A stretch of 64,000 nt of DNA from Magnetococcales bacterium (GTDB taxonomy: Bacteria; Pseudomonadota; Magnetococcia; Magnetococcales; DC0425bin3). The DNA is taken from assembly GCA_015229045.1 (NCBI GenBank), contig JADGCJ010000002.1:1-64000 (forward strand), read 5' to 3'. Both the position numbers and the translations under genes were made by a program. This document shows positions 36,709 through 46,910 of the stretch, piece by piece (the stretch's first letter is position 1; every line of letters starts with the position of its first letter). Below the pieces are notes generated by a model. That model saw only the letters and a program-made list of their open reading frames with translations, searched no databases and was not told the DNA's origin.

Positions 36709-36867
36709 TCAGCTGAACTCTTGGCGCGGCGGTTCCGGAACCTGCTCGAGATACTGCTTGCCCAGGTCCCTGAACAAGGCATTCAGGGATCGCAAAACCA
36801 GGTCGAACTCATTCAAAGATTGATTGAGAATGTCATTGCCAACATCCGGCTTGTTAAAGCGCTCCAT
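36709..36867 (-). CDS. Small hypothetical protein
   Basis: Fifty-two residues (start MERFNKPDVGNDILNQSLNE) with a balanced, helical-looking composition and a GGGAGAG ribosome site before ATG 36867. An upstream in-frame start would make 72 residues. It is divergent from the response regulator gene. No recognised family. Confidence 0.4.
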   Translation of the reverse strand: MERFNKPDVGNDILNQSLNEFDLVLRSLNALFRDLGKQYLEQVPEPPRQEFS

Positions 36868-37079
36868 TGGACTCTCCCAGCTTCTCGAAGTTTTTTCTCC
36901 TTGCTCCCTGACCAACTCATCGTCCAATTCGCAAGATTTCTTGAATGAAATTCTTGCCGCTTATCGTTCGTGAAAGGCAATCCTGGATATTGGTGGTTTT
37001 GTTTGTTATTGTTTTCTCATGGGAACCCCTCTTCCGGAAATTTTATTGCTGCAAGTGGGAAGAACAGAGGGATGTCGTA

Positions 37080-37592
37080 ATGAAAGTTCTGGTCATCGAC
37101 GACGACCGCCTTGTGAATATTCTCCTGGCGGAGATCCTGCACGAGGATGGTTATGAAATTTTGCAAGCCTTTGATGGACTGAGCGGAATTGAGAGATTCC
37201 AGGCTGACAGGCCGGATCTGGTGATATTGGATGTCTGTATGCCCAACATGGATGGGTGCCAGGTCGCCCGCGAGATCAAACGGCTGTGCATGGGGCGTTT
37301 TGTGCCGATCCTTTTTCTGACGGGTATGACCGATGCCTACGATCTGGCGCAGTGCCTCGACTCGGGCGGTGACGACCTGATCACCAAGCCCTTCAGTCAA
37401 AATTTGCTGGAGGCCAAGCTCAGGGCTTGGGAGCGCAACCTGAAGGTCATTCGTGCCCGGGAAGAGATGAACCGCCAATCCGGGGCCTCCGGCGCAAGCT
37501 TTTCCGGGTCGGTGGGGCAACTTCTGACGCCGGAGGAGATACAAGACCTGCAAAACTGGCCTGTGGAAAAGGCGGGCAAAGAGGCGTCGTGA
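37080..37592 (+). CDS. Single-domain response regulator
   Basis: A 170-residue CheY-like receiver: acidic pair in VLVIDDDRL, phospho-acceptor in VILDVCMPNMDG, Thr in LFLTGMTD and Lys in LITKPFS. The about 50-residue C-terminal extension has no output domain. ATG 37080 follows GAGGGATGTCGTA. No kinase adjacent, so the partner is unknown. Confidence 0.88.
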   Translation: MKVLVIDDDRLVNILLAEILHEDGYEILQAFDGLSGIERFQADRPDLVILDVCMPNMDGCQVAREIKRLCMGRFVPILFLTGMTDAYDLAQCLDSGGDDLITKPFSQNLLEAKLRAWERNLKVIRAREEMNRQSGASGASFSGSVGQLLTPEEIQDLQNWPVEKAGKEAS

Positions 37593-37869
37593 CTCACGAC
37601 TTTGCTTCGGGCACTCGTCGGATGGTGTTTCGTTTTAAATGGGGAGCAAACAGGACGCCGATTGTTTGCGGCTTTGATGGCATGGTGGTGTGTTCAGGCA
37701 GGAAACGGGCAGCATTCATGACGCAGACAGGGAACGACGGCGGAATCAAGCGGCGAAGGGCCTCCGGCATGACACAAACCGGCCGACGAGGACGGAACGG
37801 AACGTCCTCTCTCTTCCCCGGTGGGGACCTCTCGTTCCCCACCGGAGAGCTGCATGGTCCAGGGGTTTC
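37593..37869. other. Intergenic stretch with no convincing gene
   Basis: About 277 bp. Short open frames exist on both strands but lack ribosome sites and coding character. Two similar pieces (CATGACGCAGACAGG and CATGACACAAACCGG) occur 52 bp apart. I see no promoter or hairpin I would defend. Confidence 0.4.
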
Positions 37870-38076
37870 TCACGCGCTTTCGGCATGAGGCGATACCTGG
37901 GAGTTTGGAACTCGCTGTTTGACTGGCACTCTGGCAACCGCTTCCCTCAATTTGAGGAGCTTTTGATGAACCCTTTTGGCATCTTCCAATGTCTTGAGTC
38001 CCACCACCACGTATTGCCGGTCATCCAGGTCGTAGATTCTGAAGTCGTTCTTTTTTGCTATGATATGAAAGTCCAT
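37870..38076 (-). CDS. Small hypothetical protein
   Basis: Sixty-eight residues starting MDFHIIAKKNDFRIYDLDDR, then YVVVGLKTLEDAKRVHQKLL. The alternating strand-helix pattern looks like a real small alpha/beta domain. The ribosome site is weak. It is divergent from the Sel1 gene. Family unknown. Confidence 0.45.
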   Translation of the reverse strand: MDFHIIAKKNDFRIYDLDDRQYVVVGLKTLEDAKRVHQKLLKLREAVARVPVKQRVPNSQVSPHAESA

Positions 38077-38188
38077 CGCTGTTCATCTTTCATGCGGAAC
38101 GGATTGGTGGGTGTTCAATGCCGGTAAATGCAGCTTCTGTTCCAGGTGGGATTCTCTAAATAAAAACATTGATATCAACAGGTTGGGA

Positions 38189-39034
38189 ATGATACAGATC
38201 ATGACTGTCAAGAAAACGGCTATTTTTCCCCCTTTTGGGGGGGTGGGACGGGAAAATAGTGTCGGAAAACCGGCATTGGCTTTTTGGGCCGTGGTTTTTA
38301 TGCTTTTATCGTCGCCTGTGCCTGGATGGAGCAAGCCACTCCAGGAGGCAAACCCGGAGAAGGATTTCCACGAGGCAACTGTAGCTCTCAAGAGTGGTTA
38401 TGCGGGTATGGCGTACAATCTTTTTCTGCGGATTGCAGAAAAGGGCAATCCTCGTGCGCAATTTTTGGTGGGGCGCATGCTGGAGGAGGGGATGGGCGTG
38501 GCCAAAGAGCCGATGCAGGCAGCTCAATGGTATCGCAAAGCGGCACAGCAGGGTCATACCGAGGCGCAGACCCGTCTCGGATTTTTGTATCTGGGCGGAA
38601 CCACGGTCCCGCAGGACAACGCCGAGGCGTTGAAATGGTTTCAGGCTGCGGCGGATCAGGGGGGACACCCCATGGCGCAGGCCTATCTTTGCTCAATCCA
38701 TGCGGAAGGAGTTGTTGTTCCTGCCAATCAAAAATTATCCATGGAGTGGTGTCGAAAGGCGGCAGAACAGGGTATTGCTGCGGCGCAGACCATGTTGGGT
38801 TTCCACTATGCCCTGGGCAAGGATCCCCCGCCGGACCGGACAGCGGCCCGGCAATGGTTCGGACAGGCGGCAAAACAAGGCTACACCGTCGCCATCAGGG
38901 CGCTGGCCGAGATGGACCGGGGGGGAGACCCGACCCCTGTCAGCCTGCCACCCGCACGTGCGATGTCACCGACACCCTATCCTGTCGAGAACACGGAACC
39001 TGTCGGCGTACCCTCACCCAAAAGGTGGGAGTAG
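38189..39034 (+). CDS. Exported Sel1-repeat protein
   Basis: 281 residues. An N-terminal hydrophobic segment (ALAFWAVVFMLLSSPVPGW) looks like a signal peptide or anchor, so the protein is probably periplasmic. At least four Sel1 (TPR-like) repeats follow, each with the AQ...LG...Y..G..V pattern and AxxWYRKAAxQG or KWFQAAADQG. Such proteins act as scaffolds; the partner is unknown. ATG 38189 is preferred for its AGGTTGGGA site. Its 3' end overlaps the truncated HicB gene on the other strand. Confidence 0.85.
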   Translation: MIQIMTVKKTAIFPPFGGVGRENSVGKPALAFWAVVFMLLSSPVPGWSKPLQEANPEKDFHEATVALKSGYAGMAYNLFLRIAEKGNPRAQFLVGRMLEEGMGVAKEPMQAAQWYRKAAQQGHTEAQTRLGFLYLGGTTVPQDNAEALKWFQAAADQGGHPMAQAYLCSIHAEGVVVPANQKLSMEWCRKAAEQGIAAAQTMLGFHYALGKDPPPDRTAARQWFGQAAKQGYTVAIRALAEMDRGGDPTPVSLPPARAMSPTPYPVENTEPVGVPSPKRWE

Positions 39035-39151
39035 GTTGGCACGGACCTCCCTTAAAGTTGCGCCTTGCGAGTTCGCCCCTGGCAGTTCTTCCACAAAGCC
39101 GATATAGCCCTCAGGAACCTTTTTGAAGACTGCCGTCAATCGAATGTACAT
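39014..39151 (-). pseudogene. Truncated HicB-like antitoxin
   Basis: Forty-five residues from ATG 39151: MYIRLTAVFKKVPEGYIGFV, EELPGANSQGATLREVRANL, then LPPFG and stop. The first 40 fit the HicB N-terminal domain closely. The rest of the domain and the DNA-binding end are missing, and the frame runs out inside the end of the Sel1 gene. No HicA toxin is nearby. Confidence 0.6.
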
Positions 39152-39338
39152 CTTTTTTTCAGGCCTCTGCATTTGGTCACAATCAATCCGAAGCACAACG
39201 ACCCTCGACCTGTCGCAAGGGAGACAATCCGTCAGTGATGTCTGCAGAGCCGGGAAGGGGAGCAAGGGGAAAGTAGGGAGGGGAGAGTCCCTTGCCGGTT
39301 CCGAAGGATCACGTCATCAGGTTGGTTCCTGCTTCAGC

Positions 39339-39617
39339 TCACGAGGCACGGGCCATTGGCAGAGGCGTTGCGGCACCTTTTTCCGCCTCTGACATGGCCA
39401 GGGGCAAAACTGTGGCTGCCATTTCCTGGGGCAGATGACCCGGAATTGACACTGTGTTCGGTTTGTTGACGACCAGCATGGGGCCAACGATGCTCTCCAG
39501 GGTGCGCCATTGTGCCCAGGCGCTGTTGTCCTCTGACTGGTCTACCCAGCGGAGCATGCTGCGCAACTCTGCGCTTAAAAGGGGATGCAAGGTTTCGCTT
39601 GGCTGGGTCTCGCGCAT
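39339..39617 (-). CDS. Hypothetical protein
   Basis: Ninety-two residues (start MRETQPSETLHPLLSAELRS). The composition looks coding: acidic/polar N-terminal part, then hydrophobic (GPMLVVNKPN) and Ala/Met-rich. There is no family I can name and no clear ribosome site. It lies downstream of the GGDEF/EAL gene on the same strand and may be its operon tail. Confidence 0.35.
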   Translation of the reverse strand: MRETQPSETLHPLLSAELRSMLRWVDQSEDNSAWAQWRTLESIVGPMLVVNKPNTVSIPGHLPQEMAATVLPLAMSEAEKGAATPLPMARAS

Positions 39618-39751
39618 TTTCCGGGGATCCTTTGTCCAGATTGCAGGCTGATTTTGTTCGTCGGTTTAACGCCGAGAAAAATGACGCAAAATATGTGCCT
39701 TTTATTGCTGCAATCGGACTGCAACTCTCCCGGCTCCCTCTTGGAAAAGGA

Positions 39752-42700
39752 TCATGCCTGTTTCGCGGGTTCTCTCTTTTTCCGTGTTTTTGTCTTTGTC
39801 TTGACTGCACTTTGTGTGGCGGAATCGACTGCCGGGGTCGACTCGGGTGGTTTCTGGCCAAGCAACAGCTCAAATTGCTCGGCTGGCATGGGGCGTCCCA
39901 GCAGATAGCCCTGGACTTCGTCGCATGCCTGACTCAGCAGAAAGGAAAATTGTTCCTCTGTTTCGACGCCCTCGGCAACAACGCGCAAATCCAGGTTGTG
40001 GGCCATGGAGATGATGGCGGAGACGATGGCTGCATCGTCCGAGTCCTCGGTCAGATCCCGGACGAAGGACTGGTCGATCTTCAGGGAGCGCAAAGGGAAC
40101 CTCTTCAGATAGTTGAGCGACGAGTAGCCCGTCCCGAAGTCATCCACGGTGATGCCAAGCTCCATCTCCCGCAACAGGGCCATGGTACGAATGGCCTTGT
40201 TCAAATCCACCATGACCATGCTCTCCGTGACCTCCAACTCAAGGTTGCCTGGTGAGAGCCCGGTTTTTTGCAAGATCCCCTGGATGGTTTCGGCGATCGT
40301 ATCGAGCATGAACTGGGATGCGGAAAGGTTGACGGCCACTTTGGGATCGAACCCTTTGTTGCACCACTCTTTTGTCTGGTGGCAGACCGAGTTGAGGATC
40401 CATTCACCCAGGGGGATGATCAAGCCCGTCTCTTCGGCGAGTGGAATGAACTGGGCAGGTGAAACCATACCGATTTCCGGATCTTTCCAGCGTACCAGGG
40501 CCTCTGCACCGACCACCTGACGATTGCTCACCAAAAACTTGGGTTGGTAATACATGGTGAACTCGCCATTTTCCACGGCCCGGCGCAATTTCAGCTCCAT
40601 TTTCATGCGCGTGTTGGAGTCGGTATCCATGGTTGCTTCAAAGAAGCGGAAGACACCGCGTCCACTCTCCTTGGCCCGATACATGGCCAGATCGGCATTT
40701 TTGGTCAGGATATCGAAGTCGGCGCCGTCGGCGGGAAAGATGGCAATACCGATACTGGCTCCGACATAGGCCTCGTGGGGGCCCAACGTGACCGGCTCCT
40801 GCAACGCCTGGATGATATTGGTCGCAACGCCAGCTGCCTGACTCTCCTTGCCGATATTGGACAGAATGACCGTAAACTCATCACCTCCCAGGCGGGCCAC
40901 CGTGTCGGATTTGCGAATGCACCCGGAGATGCGCCGGGAAATTTCCACCAGGAGTTGATCTCCGGCGGCATGTCCCAGGGTATCGTTGACGTGTTTGAAT
41001 CGGTCCAGGTCTATGAAAAACACCGCCAGCTTGTTGGCCTGGCGCTTGCTCAACTCGATTTCGTGTACCAGTCGATCACGGAAGAGCACACGATTGGGCA
41101 GGGTGGTCAAGGGGTCGTAGTAGGCCAATTGTTCCAGACGCTGTTCCGTAGCCTTGATGCGGGTGATGTCGGAGAAGATGCCCACATAGTTGAGGGTTCT
41201 CCCCCAGGAGTCGCGAACGGCATTGATGCTGACCCATTTCGGGTAGACCGTACCATCTTTGCGGCGATCCCAGATCTCTCCCTTCCAGCCACCCTCCGTC
41301 AATAATTGGTGCCACATCTGTTTGTAAAACTCGCTATCGTGACGGCCTGATTTGCCGATGCTCGGGTCTGCGCCGACCACCTCCTCGTGGGAAAAACCCG
41401 TGATTTCGGTAAAGGCCGGGTTGACATCGAGAATACTGGCATAATTGTCCGTGATGATGATCCCTTCGCTGGCATTTTCAAACACCTTGCCGGCCAACAT
41501 CAGGCTGGCCTGGGCACGGACGCGCTCCTGGATTTCGTCCTTGAGGCGATCGTTGGTCTCCTGCAACTCCTGGGTCCGTTTTCTGACCCGGTTTTCCAGT
41601 TGGCCGTAGGCGTCGCGCAGGGCCTTGCTGGCCTGTTTGCGAGCCGTGATGTCGTGCATGATGCCGGTAAAATAGGTTTCGCCCTCCTCCTGAAAAAACC
41701 CCACGGAGAGTTCCAGAGGAAAGACTCCGCCATCCCGGCAGACACCTTCGACCTCGCGGCTGGTGCCGATGATTTTTTTGACCCTGGAGGACAAGTAGCG
41801 GCGAAGATACTCATCGTGTTGAGTCGCATGGGGTTCAGGCATGAGGATGGTGACGTTTTGGCCGATCAGCGAGTTTTTCGGGTAGCCAAACATATCCTCC
41901 AGGGCCTGATTGGTGGAGAGGATGGTTCCTCTGTTGTCGATGGTGATGATGCCATCGACAGCCGACTCCACAAGTGCCCGCGAACGGGCCTCGGTGGCGG
42001 CCAGGATTTTTTGGCTCAGTTGTACCCGAAGATAATAGCTCCGGAAGCCATGCAGCATCAAAAGCAGGCCAATCAGGATGGCCCCGAGAATCATATTCCT
42101 GTTTCTGTTGAATTTTACGACGCGCTCTTCCAGTATTGAAACCAGATGGTCGGAGAATTTGTTGTAGCAGGCCATCGATTGTTGGATCGCCTCGCTCCCC
42201 TGGCGATAATACTCAAATGCCGTGACTCGGTTTGGTTCGGATGCCAGCATACGGCCTGATTCAAGGAACGCCCGGATGTCACTTTCCGCACTCAGGAAAA
42301 AGCAGTTGGTCAAAGGGGGCAGATCGGACTGTATATTGGAGAGGAGATGCTGAAATTTGGTCAGTTCATCCAGATTGCGCCGCAACCCTCCGAGTGCCTC
42401 ACCGAGTCGCAGGCGGTCAGGCAGGGGAAGCGACTCCTTTCCGGCCATTCCCCCGCCAATGCCCCGGACGCGACCCGCCGATTCCGCCAGGGCAGGCAGA
42501 TCATCCACCAGGAGTGTCGCCAGAAAATGGCTCTCTTCAAAAGGGTCCAGACGCAAACGGGAACGCACCGCCGCCAACTTGGCTGTTTCGTGACTCTTTG
42601 TGACAGCCAGGGTGTGGGACTGAAAGGTTTCGAGGGGTGTGGCCAGTTGAGGGTGTTCCAGGAGTCGTTGTTCGACATCCTCTGCAAAGCCGTGCAGCAC

Positions 42701-43033
42701 ATCCTCCATGCCCAGGTGTTTTGCAGCGGGGGAGTTTTTCAACATCGCCAGTTGGGACTTGAGCGAGGCTGATTTTTCCAAAATATCGTCAGGGCTTTCC
42801 AGGTTGTAGGCCAGACGAATCTGCCACAGACCGCGTATATCCTGAATCAGATTGGTTGTCTGCTGTATCTGGCGAAGCAAGCCAATGCCAACAAGCTCTT
42901 TTTCAGCGGAGACAATTTCCGTTTGGATTTTTCGATTCACCAGAACCATCGACGCAAGGATGAAAACGACAGGCAGGAGCGTGACCAGAAAAACCTTGAA
43001 TTTTTCCGTCCGCAAATCTTCCAGAAGGGCCAT
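39752..43033 (-). CDS. Membrane PAS-PAS-GGDEF-EAL cyclic-di-GMP protein
   Basis: About 1093 residues. N-terminal helix (KVFLVTLLPVVFILASMVLV), a helical periplasmic domain of about 280 residues, a second helix (MILGAILIGLLLMLHGF), then two PAS domains, GGDEF and EAL. GGDEF is intact (ARLGGDEF) with an RxxD inhibitory site (RKSD) five residues before it. EAL has GAEALVRW, the QPKF stretch and DDFGTGYSSLNYL, so both cyclase and phosphodiesterase activity are possible. ATG 43033 (AAGGAAATTTCC) is preferred. It starts 32 bp after the flagellin-like gene and probably shares its transcript. Confidence 0.92.
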   Translation of the reverse strand: MALLEDLRTEKFKVFLVTLLPVVFILASMVLVNRKIQTEIVSAEKELVGIGLLRQIQQTTNLIQDIRGLWQIRLAYNLESPDDILEKSASLKSQLAMLKNSPAAKHLGMEDVLHGFAEDVEQRLLEHPQLATPLETFQSHTLAVTKSHETAKLAAVRSRLRLDPFEESHFLATLLVDDLPALAESAGRVRGIGGGMAGKESLPLPDRLRLGEALGGLRRNLDELTKFQHLLSNIQSDLPPLTNCFFLSAESDIRAFLESGRMLASEPNRVTAFEYYRQGSEAIQQSMACYNKFSDHLVSILEERVVKFNRNRNMILGAILIGLLLMLHGFRSYYLRVQLSQKILAATEARSRALVESAVDGIITIDNRGTILSTNQALEDMFGYPKNSLIGQNVTILMPEPHATQHDEYLRRYLSSRVKKIIGTSREVEGVCRDGGVFPLELSVGFFQEEGETYFTGIMHDITARKQASKALRDAYGQLENRVRKRTQELQETNDRLKDEIQERVRAQASLMLAGKVFENASEGIIITDNYASILDVNPAFTEITGFSHEEVVGADPSIGKSGRHDSEFYKQMWHQLLTEGGWKGEIWDRRKDGTVYPKWVSINAVRDSWGRTLNYVGIFSDITRIKATEQRLEQLAYYDPLTTLPNRVLFRDRLVHEIELSKRQANKLAVFFIDLDRFKHVNDTLGHAAGDQLLVEISRRISGCIRKSDTVARLGGDEFTVILSNIGKESQAAGVATNIIQALQEPVTLGPHEAYVGASIGIAIFPADGADFDILTKNADLAMYRAKESGRGVFRFFEATMDTDSNTRMKMELKLRRAVENGEFTMYYQPKFLVSNRQVVGAEALVRWKDPEIGMVSPAQFIPLAEETGLIIPLGEWILNSVCHQTKEWCNKGFDPKVAVNLSASQFMLDTIAETIQGILQKTGLSPGNLELEVTESMVMVDLNKAIRTMALLREMELGITVDDFGTGYSSLNYLKRFPLRSLKIDQSFVRDLTEDSDDAAIVSAIISMAHNLDLRVVAEGVETEEQFSFLLSQACDEVQGYLLGRPMPAEQFELLLGQKPPESTPAVDSATQSAVKTKTKTRKKREPAKQA

Positions 43034-43065
43034 GGAAATTTCCTTGCACTCCCTGCCAACCGAGA

Positions 43066-43824
43066 TCAACCCAACAGTTGCAAGGCGCGCAAAGGATCAA
43101 TGGAGCCTTGAGATCCAAGAGAGAACCCCCCATAACGCATTTGATTGGCCAGACTCAAGGATGACGCCTGGGCCTGGGTCAGGGCGCTTGTGGCATTGTT
43201 CAGGACATTGAGGGATCCTTCCAGGCTGGTGCGTGTCTTGTTCAGGGCATCAAGGCCTTTGTCGGCGGTGGTGACGTTGGTAGTCAGGGTCGTGATGGCG
43301 TTGGTGGCACTCTGCTGGCTGCTCAGGTCCACCTTGGTGAATGACTTGGTGTAGTCGCTGAAGGAGATGGTCGTAGTATTTGTCGACAGGACGCCGGTTT
43401 GCACGGTATCCGTGTGTTTTGACGAGAGGAGTTTTTCGGAGCCATATTTTGTCGTGGCGATGATCTGGTCGTTTTGTTTTTGGATGGTATCGGCCTGGGC
43501 CTGGAGTTTGTCACGATCGGTCTGGGTGATGGTCGAGCTGCTGGCCTGTATCGCCAGATCTTGCAGGCGGCTCAAGTTGCTGCTTATGGTGCTCAATCCG
43601 TTCTGGGCCACCTGGATTTTGCTCAGACCTTCGTTGGTGCTGGATATGGCCCGGCCGTAAGACTTGATGGCCGCGGTGTACGAACTGCTCAGGCTTGTCT
43701 TTGCAGCGCTGCCGTAGGGGGTTGTAGCCGAGGATGTGTAACCCCGGTAGGCAGAGGTGTTCTGACTGAACGATCCATAGACCGAGCCCAACAGCGAACT
43801 GATCGAACTGAAACTGATAGCCAT
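43066..43824 (-). CDS. Flagellin-like protein
   Basis: 252 residues, Ser/Thr/Gln-rich. The middle matches the flagellin D1 coil: NEGLSKIQVAQNGLSTISSN, then LSRLQDLAIQASSSTITQTD. The C-terminal part (LDALNKTRTSLEGSLNVLNN) matches the returning D1 helix. The extreme ends differ from ordinary flagellin D0: the start is MAISFSSISSLLGSVYGSFS and the last residues are LRALQLLG. It may be a minor flagellin, a junction or cap-like protein, or a flagellin relative that does not polymerise. ATG 43824 has a GGGAGAGG site. Confidence 0.65.
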   Translation of the reverse strand: MAISFSSISSLLGSVYGSFSQNTSAYRGYTSSATTPYGSAAKTSLSSSYTAAIKSYGRAISSTNEGLSKIQVAQNGLSTISSNLSRLQDLAIQASSSTITQTDRDKLQAQADTIQKQNDQIIATTKYGSEKLLSSKHTDTVQTGVLSTNTTTISFSDYTKSFTKVDLSSQQSATNAITTLTTNVTTADKGLDALNKTRTSLEGSLNVLNNATSALTQAQASSLSLANQMRYGGFSLGSQGSIDPLRALQLLG

Positions 43825-43936
43825 GGAACCTCTCCCGACTCCGAACTGCGTGACGAGAGGTCTCGTCACCAAGACCCTATCTTATGTTAAATTATCTGGC
43901 AAATTCCCCTGGATGGCAAGGAGATTCGACGACGCC

Positions 43937-44233
43937 TCACCACCTGACGGCAAAGCGGGTCGGAAGGGGATCAGGGAGTGGGTGATCCTGGACATCCATG
44001 CGCAGCACCCGGGCCATGGGCGGGCCTTTCTGGCACCAGACGACCATGGTTTCGACCAGACCCGGGGTGCCGCAAAAAATGGCCTCCACGGTGCCATCGG
44101 CATCGTTGCGTACCCAGCCGGTGACGCCGATCCGGTCGGCCTCTTCCCGGGTTGACTCCCGGAACCCGACACCTTGTACGCGCCCATGAACGCGGACGTA
44201 ACGACAAAGCATTTTTTTCGGTGTATCGGTCAT
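43937..44233 (-). CDS. Acylphosphatase
   Basis: A 98-residue acylphosphatase, which hydrolyses acyl phosphates. Catalytic Arg in the phosphate loop (RVQGVGFRESTREEA) and catalytic Asn in VTGWVRNDADGTVE. GGAGGAGACGAC precedes ATG 44233. It sits between groEL and the flagellin-like gene, with no evident functional link. Confidence 0.93.
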   Translation of the reverse strand: MTDTPKKMLCRYVRVHGRVQGVGFRESTREEADRIGVTGWVRNDADGTVEAIFCGTPGLVETMVVWCQKGPPMARVLRMDVQDHPLPDPLPTRFAVRW

Positions 44234-44304
44234 GTCGTCTCCTCCGTCGCGATGGATCGATGAAAAAAGCACCGGCGACCCGTTGCGCCAGGCCGCCGGT
44301 ACCC

Positions 44305-44340
44305 GGAAAAAATACCCAGCCGGGAAAAGGCACCCGGCTG
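44305..44340 (-). terminator. Rho-independent terminator of groES-groEL
   Basis: On the minus strand, the 8-bp perfect stem CAGCCGGG / CCCGGCTG with an 8-nt loop is followed by GGTATTTTTT. It lies about 40 bp after the groEL stop. Confidence 0.75.
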
Positions 44341-44378
44341 AGAAGGGGAGGGAGGTTCCATCCTGATCCGGAACGAGA

Positions 44379-46028
<1,650 letters not shown>

Positions 46029-46066
46029 TTATTTATTATATCAGTACGATGCAAATTCGTGTCAAC

Positions 46067-46132
46067 CTTCATGAGGGGGAAGCCTCCCCCCACCCTCCGA
46101 CCATGAGAGTCGCTGTGCGACTTTCACGGTAC
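46067..46132 (-). repeat. R3 hairpin repeat between groES and groEL
   Basis: On the minus strand: TACCGTGAAAGTCGCA, CAGCGACTCTCATGGTCGG, AGGGTGGGGGGAGGCTTCCC, CCTCATGAAG. Same layout as 29530-29596. It lies in the transcribed spacer of the groESL operon, so it would form hairpins in that mRNA. Confidence 0.75.
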
Positions 46133-46146
46133 GACCATAGGGCAGC

Positions 46147-46443
46147 TTATTTTTCCAGAATGCCCAGAATGTCATTTTCCCGCAGGATCAGAAGCTCCTC
46201 GCCATCGATCTTGACTTCGGTTCCGGAGTACTTGCCGAACAAAATCCGGTCGCCGGCCTTGACCTCCAGGGTGCGCACCTTGCCGTTATCGAGCAACACT
46301 CCCTTGCCGACGGCAAGGACCTCTCCCTGTAAAGGTTTCTCTTTGGCCGAGTCGGGAATGATGATTCCCGAAGCGGTTTTCTCCTCTTCCCCACTGCGTT
46401 TGACCAAAACACGGTCATTCAGGGGCTGAAACTTGACCTTCAT
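46147..46443 (-). CDS. groES: Co-chaperonin GroES
   Basis: A 98-residue 10-kDa lid protein: [13 protein letters not shown], the mobile loop [18 protein letters not shown], and the closing [20 protein letters not shown] 46443 after GGAGGTCAACG. I looked for a CIRCE element upstream and found none. Confidence 0.97.
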   Translation of the reverse strand: MKVKFQPLNDRVLVKRSGEEEKTASGIIIPDSAKEKPLQGEVLAVGKGVLLDNGKVRTLEVKAGDRILFGKYSGTEVKIDGEELLILRENDILGILEK

Positions 46444-46611
46444 CGTTGACCTCCAAATCTGGGTGAACATCGAAGACAGAACACGTGAGGTTTGTTGACC
46501 TCAGGTTCCCTTATTGGTTGAACTGCCCTGCCTTTCGGGGGCGATGTTCAGCCCCCTGAAGTTTTCATGATTTTCCGGACGTTTTTGTTCGCTGGACCTC
46601 AAGCACCGGAC

Positions 46612-46797
46612 CTACCGGCAACTCTCTCCCTCCCTGTTGTGAAAATCCTCGTCAACTTCGTCAGGATCGGTGCAAAAACCTGGATCCAGATCAAAATCTT
46701 CTGCCAGAGGGTGGTTGTTGGCCCGTTTCCTGAGTCCTCGCTTGTCGTGACCCTGGCCCAGGTTGTCATAGTAATCCAAATTGATGTTTTCAAACAT
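46612..46797 (-). CDS. Small acidic hypothetical protein
   Basis: Sixty-one residues (start MFENINLDYYDNLGQGHDKR), acidic in the second half (AEDFDLDPGF and DPDEVDEDF). GAGAGGGAATT lies about 12 bases before the ATG. It is just upstream of groES on the same strand, behind the ROK kinase gene and its hairpin. No recognised family. Confidence 0.4.
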   Translation of the reverse strand: MFENINLDYYDNLGQGHDKRGLRKRANNHPLAEDFDLDPGFCTDPDEVDEDFHNREGESCR

Positions 46798-46832
46798 AAA
46801 ATAAATTCCCTCTCATCTCTTTGTTTCAAATT

Positions 46833-46855
46833 GAGGGGGCCGAACAGCCCCCCTC
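46833..46855 (-). terminator. Probable terminator hairpin after the ROK gene
   Basis: GAGGGGGC / GCCCCCCTC with a 6-nt loop and one bulge, about 55 bp after the ROK stop. On the minus strand the following bases are only AATTTG, so the U-tract is weak. Confidence 0.45.
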
Positions 46856-46910
46856 GTTGGAGACTGATATGGGAATGCGAGCGGATCCTGTCAAGGGTCT
46901 GGCAAAAATT

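Noticed and set aside
39334..39873. A 179-codon minus-strand frame overlapping the GGDEF/EAL gene end
   Set aside because: Its upstream half is the GGDEF-EAL gene in another frame; a different, shorter frame (39339-39617) looks more like coding sequence.
43066..43824. Calling this gene fliC
   Set aside because: D1 helices fit but the termini do not match flagellin, so a product-level 'flagellin-like' is all I can support.
46444..46560. CIRCE or sigma-32 promoter upstream of groES
   Set aside because: No TTAGCACTC inverted repeat is present. A GGGGGC/GCCCCC hairpin and a CTTCAGG...CCCCC arrangement are too far from consensus to call.
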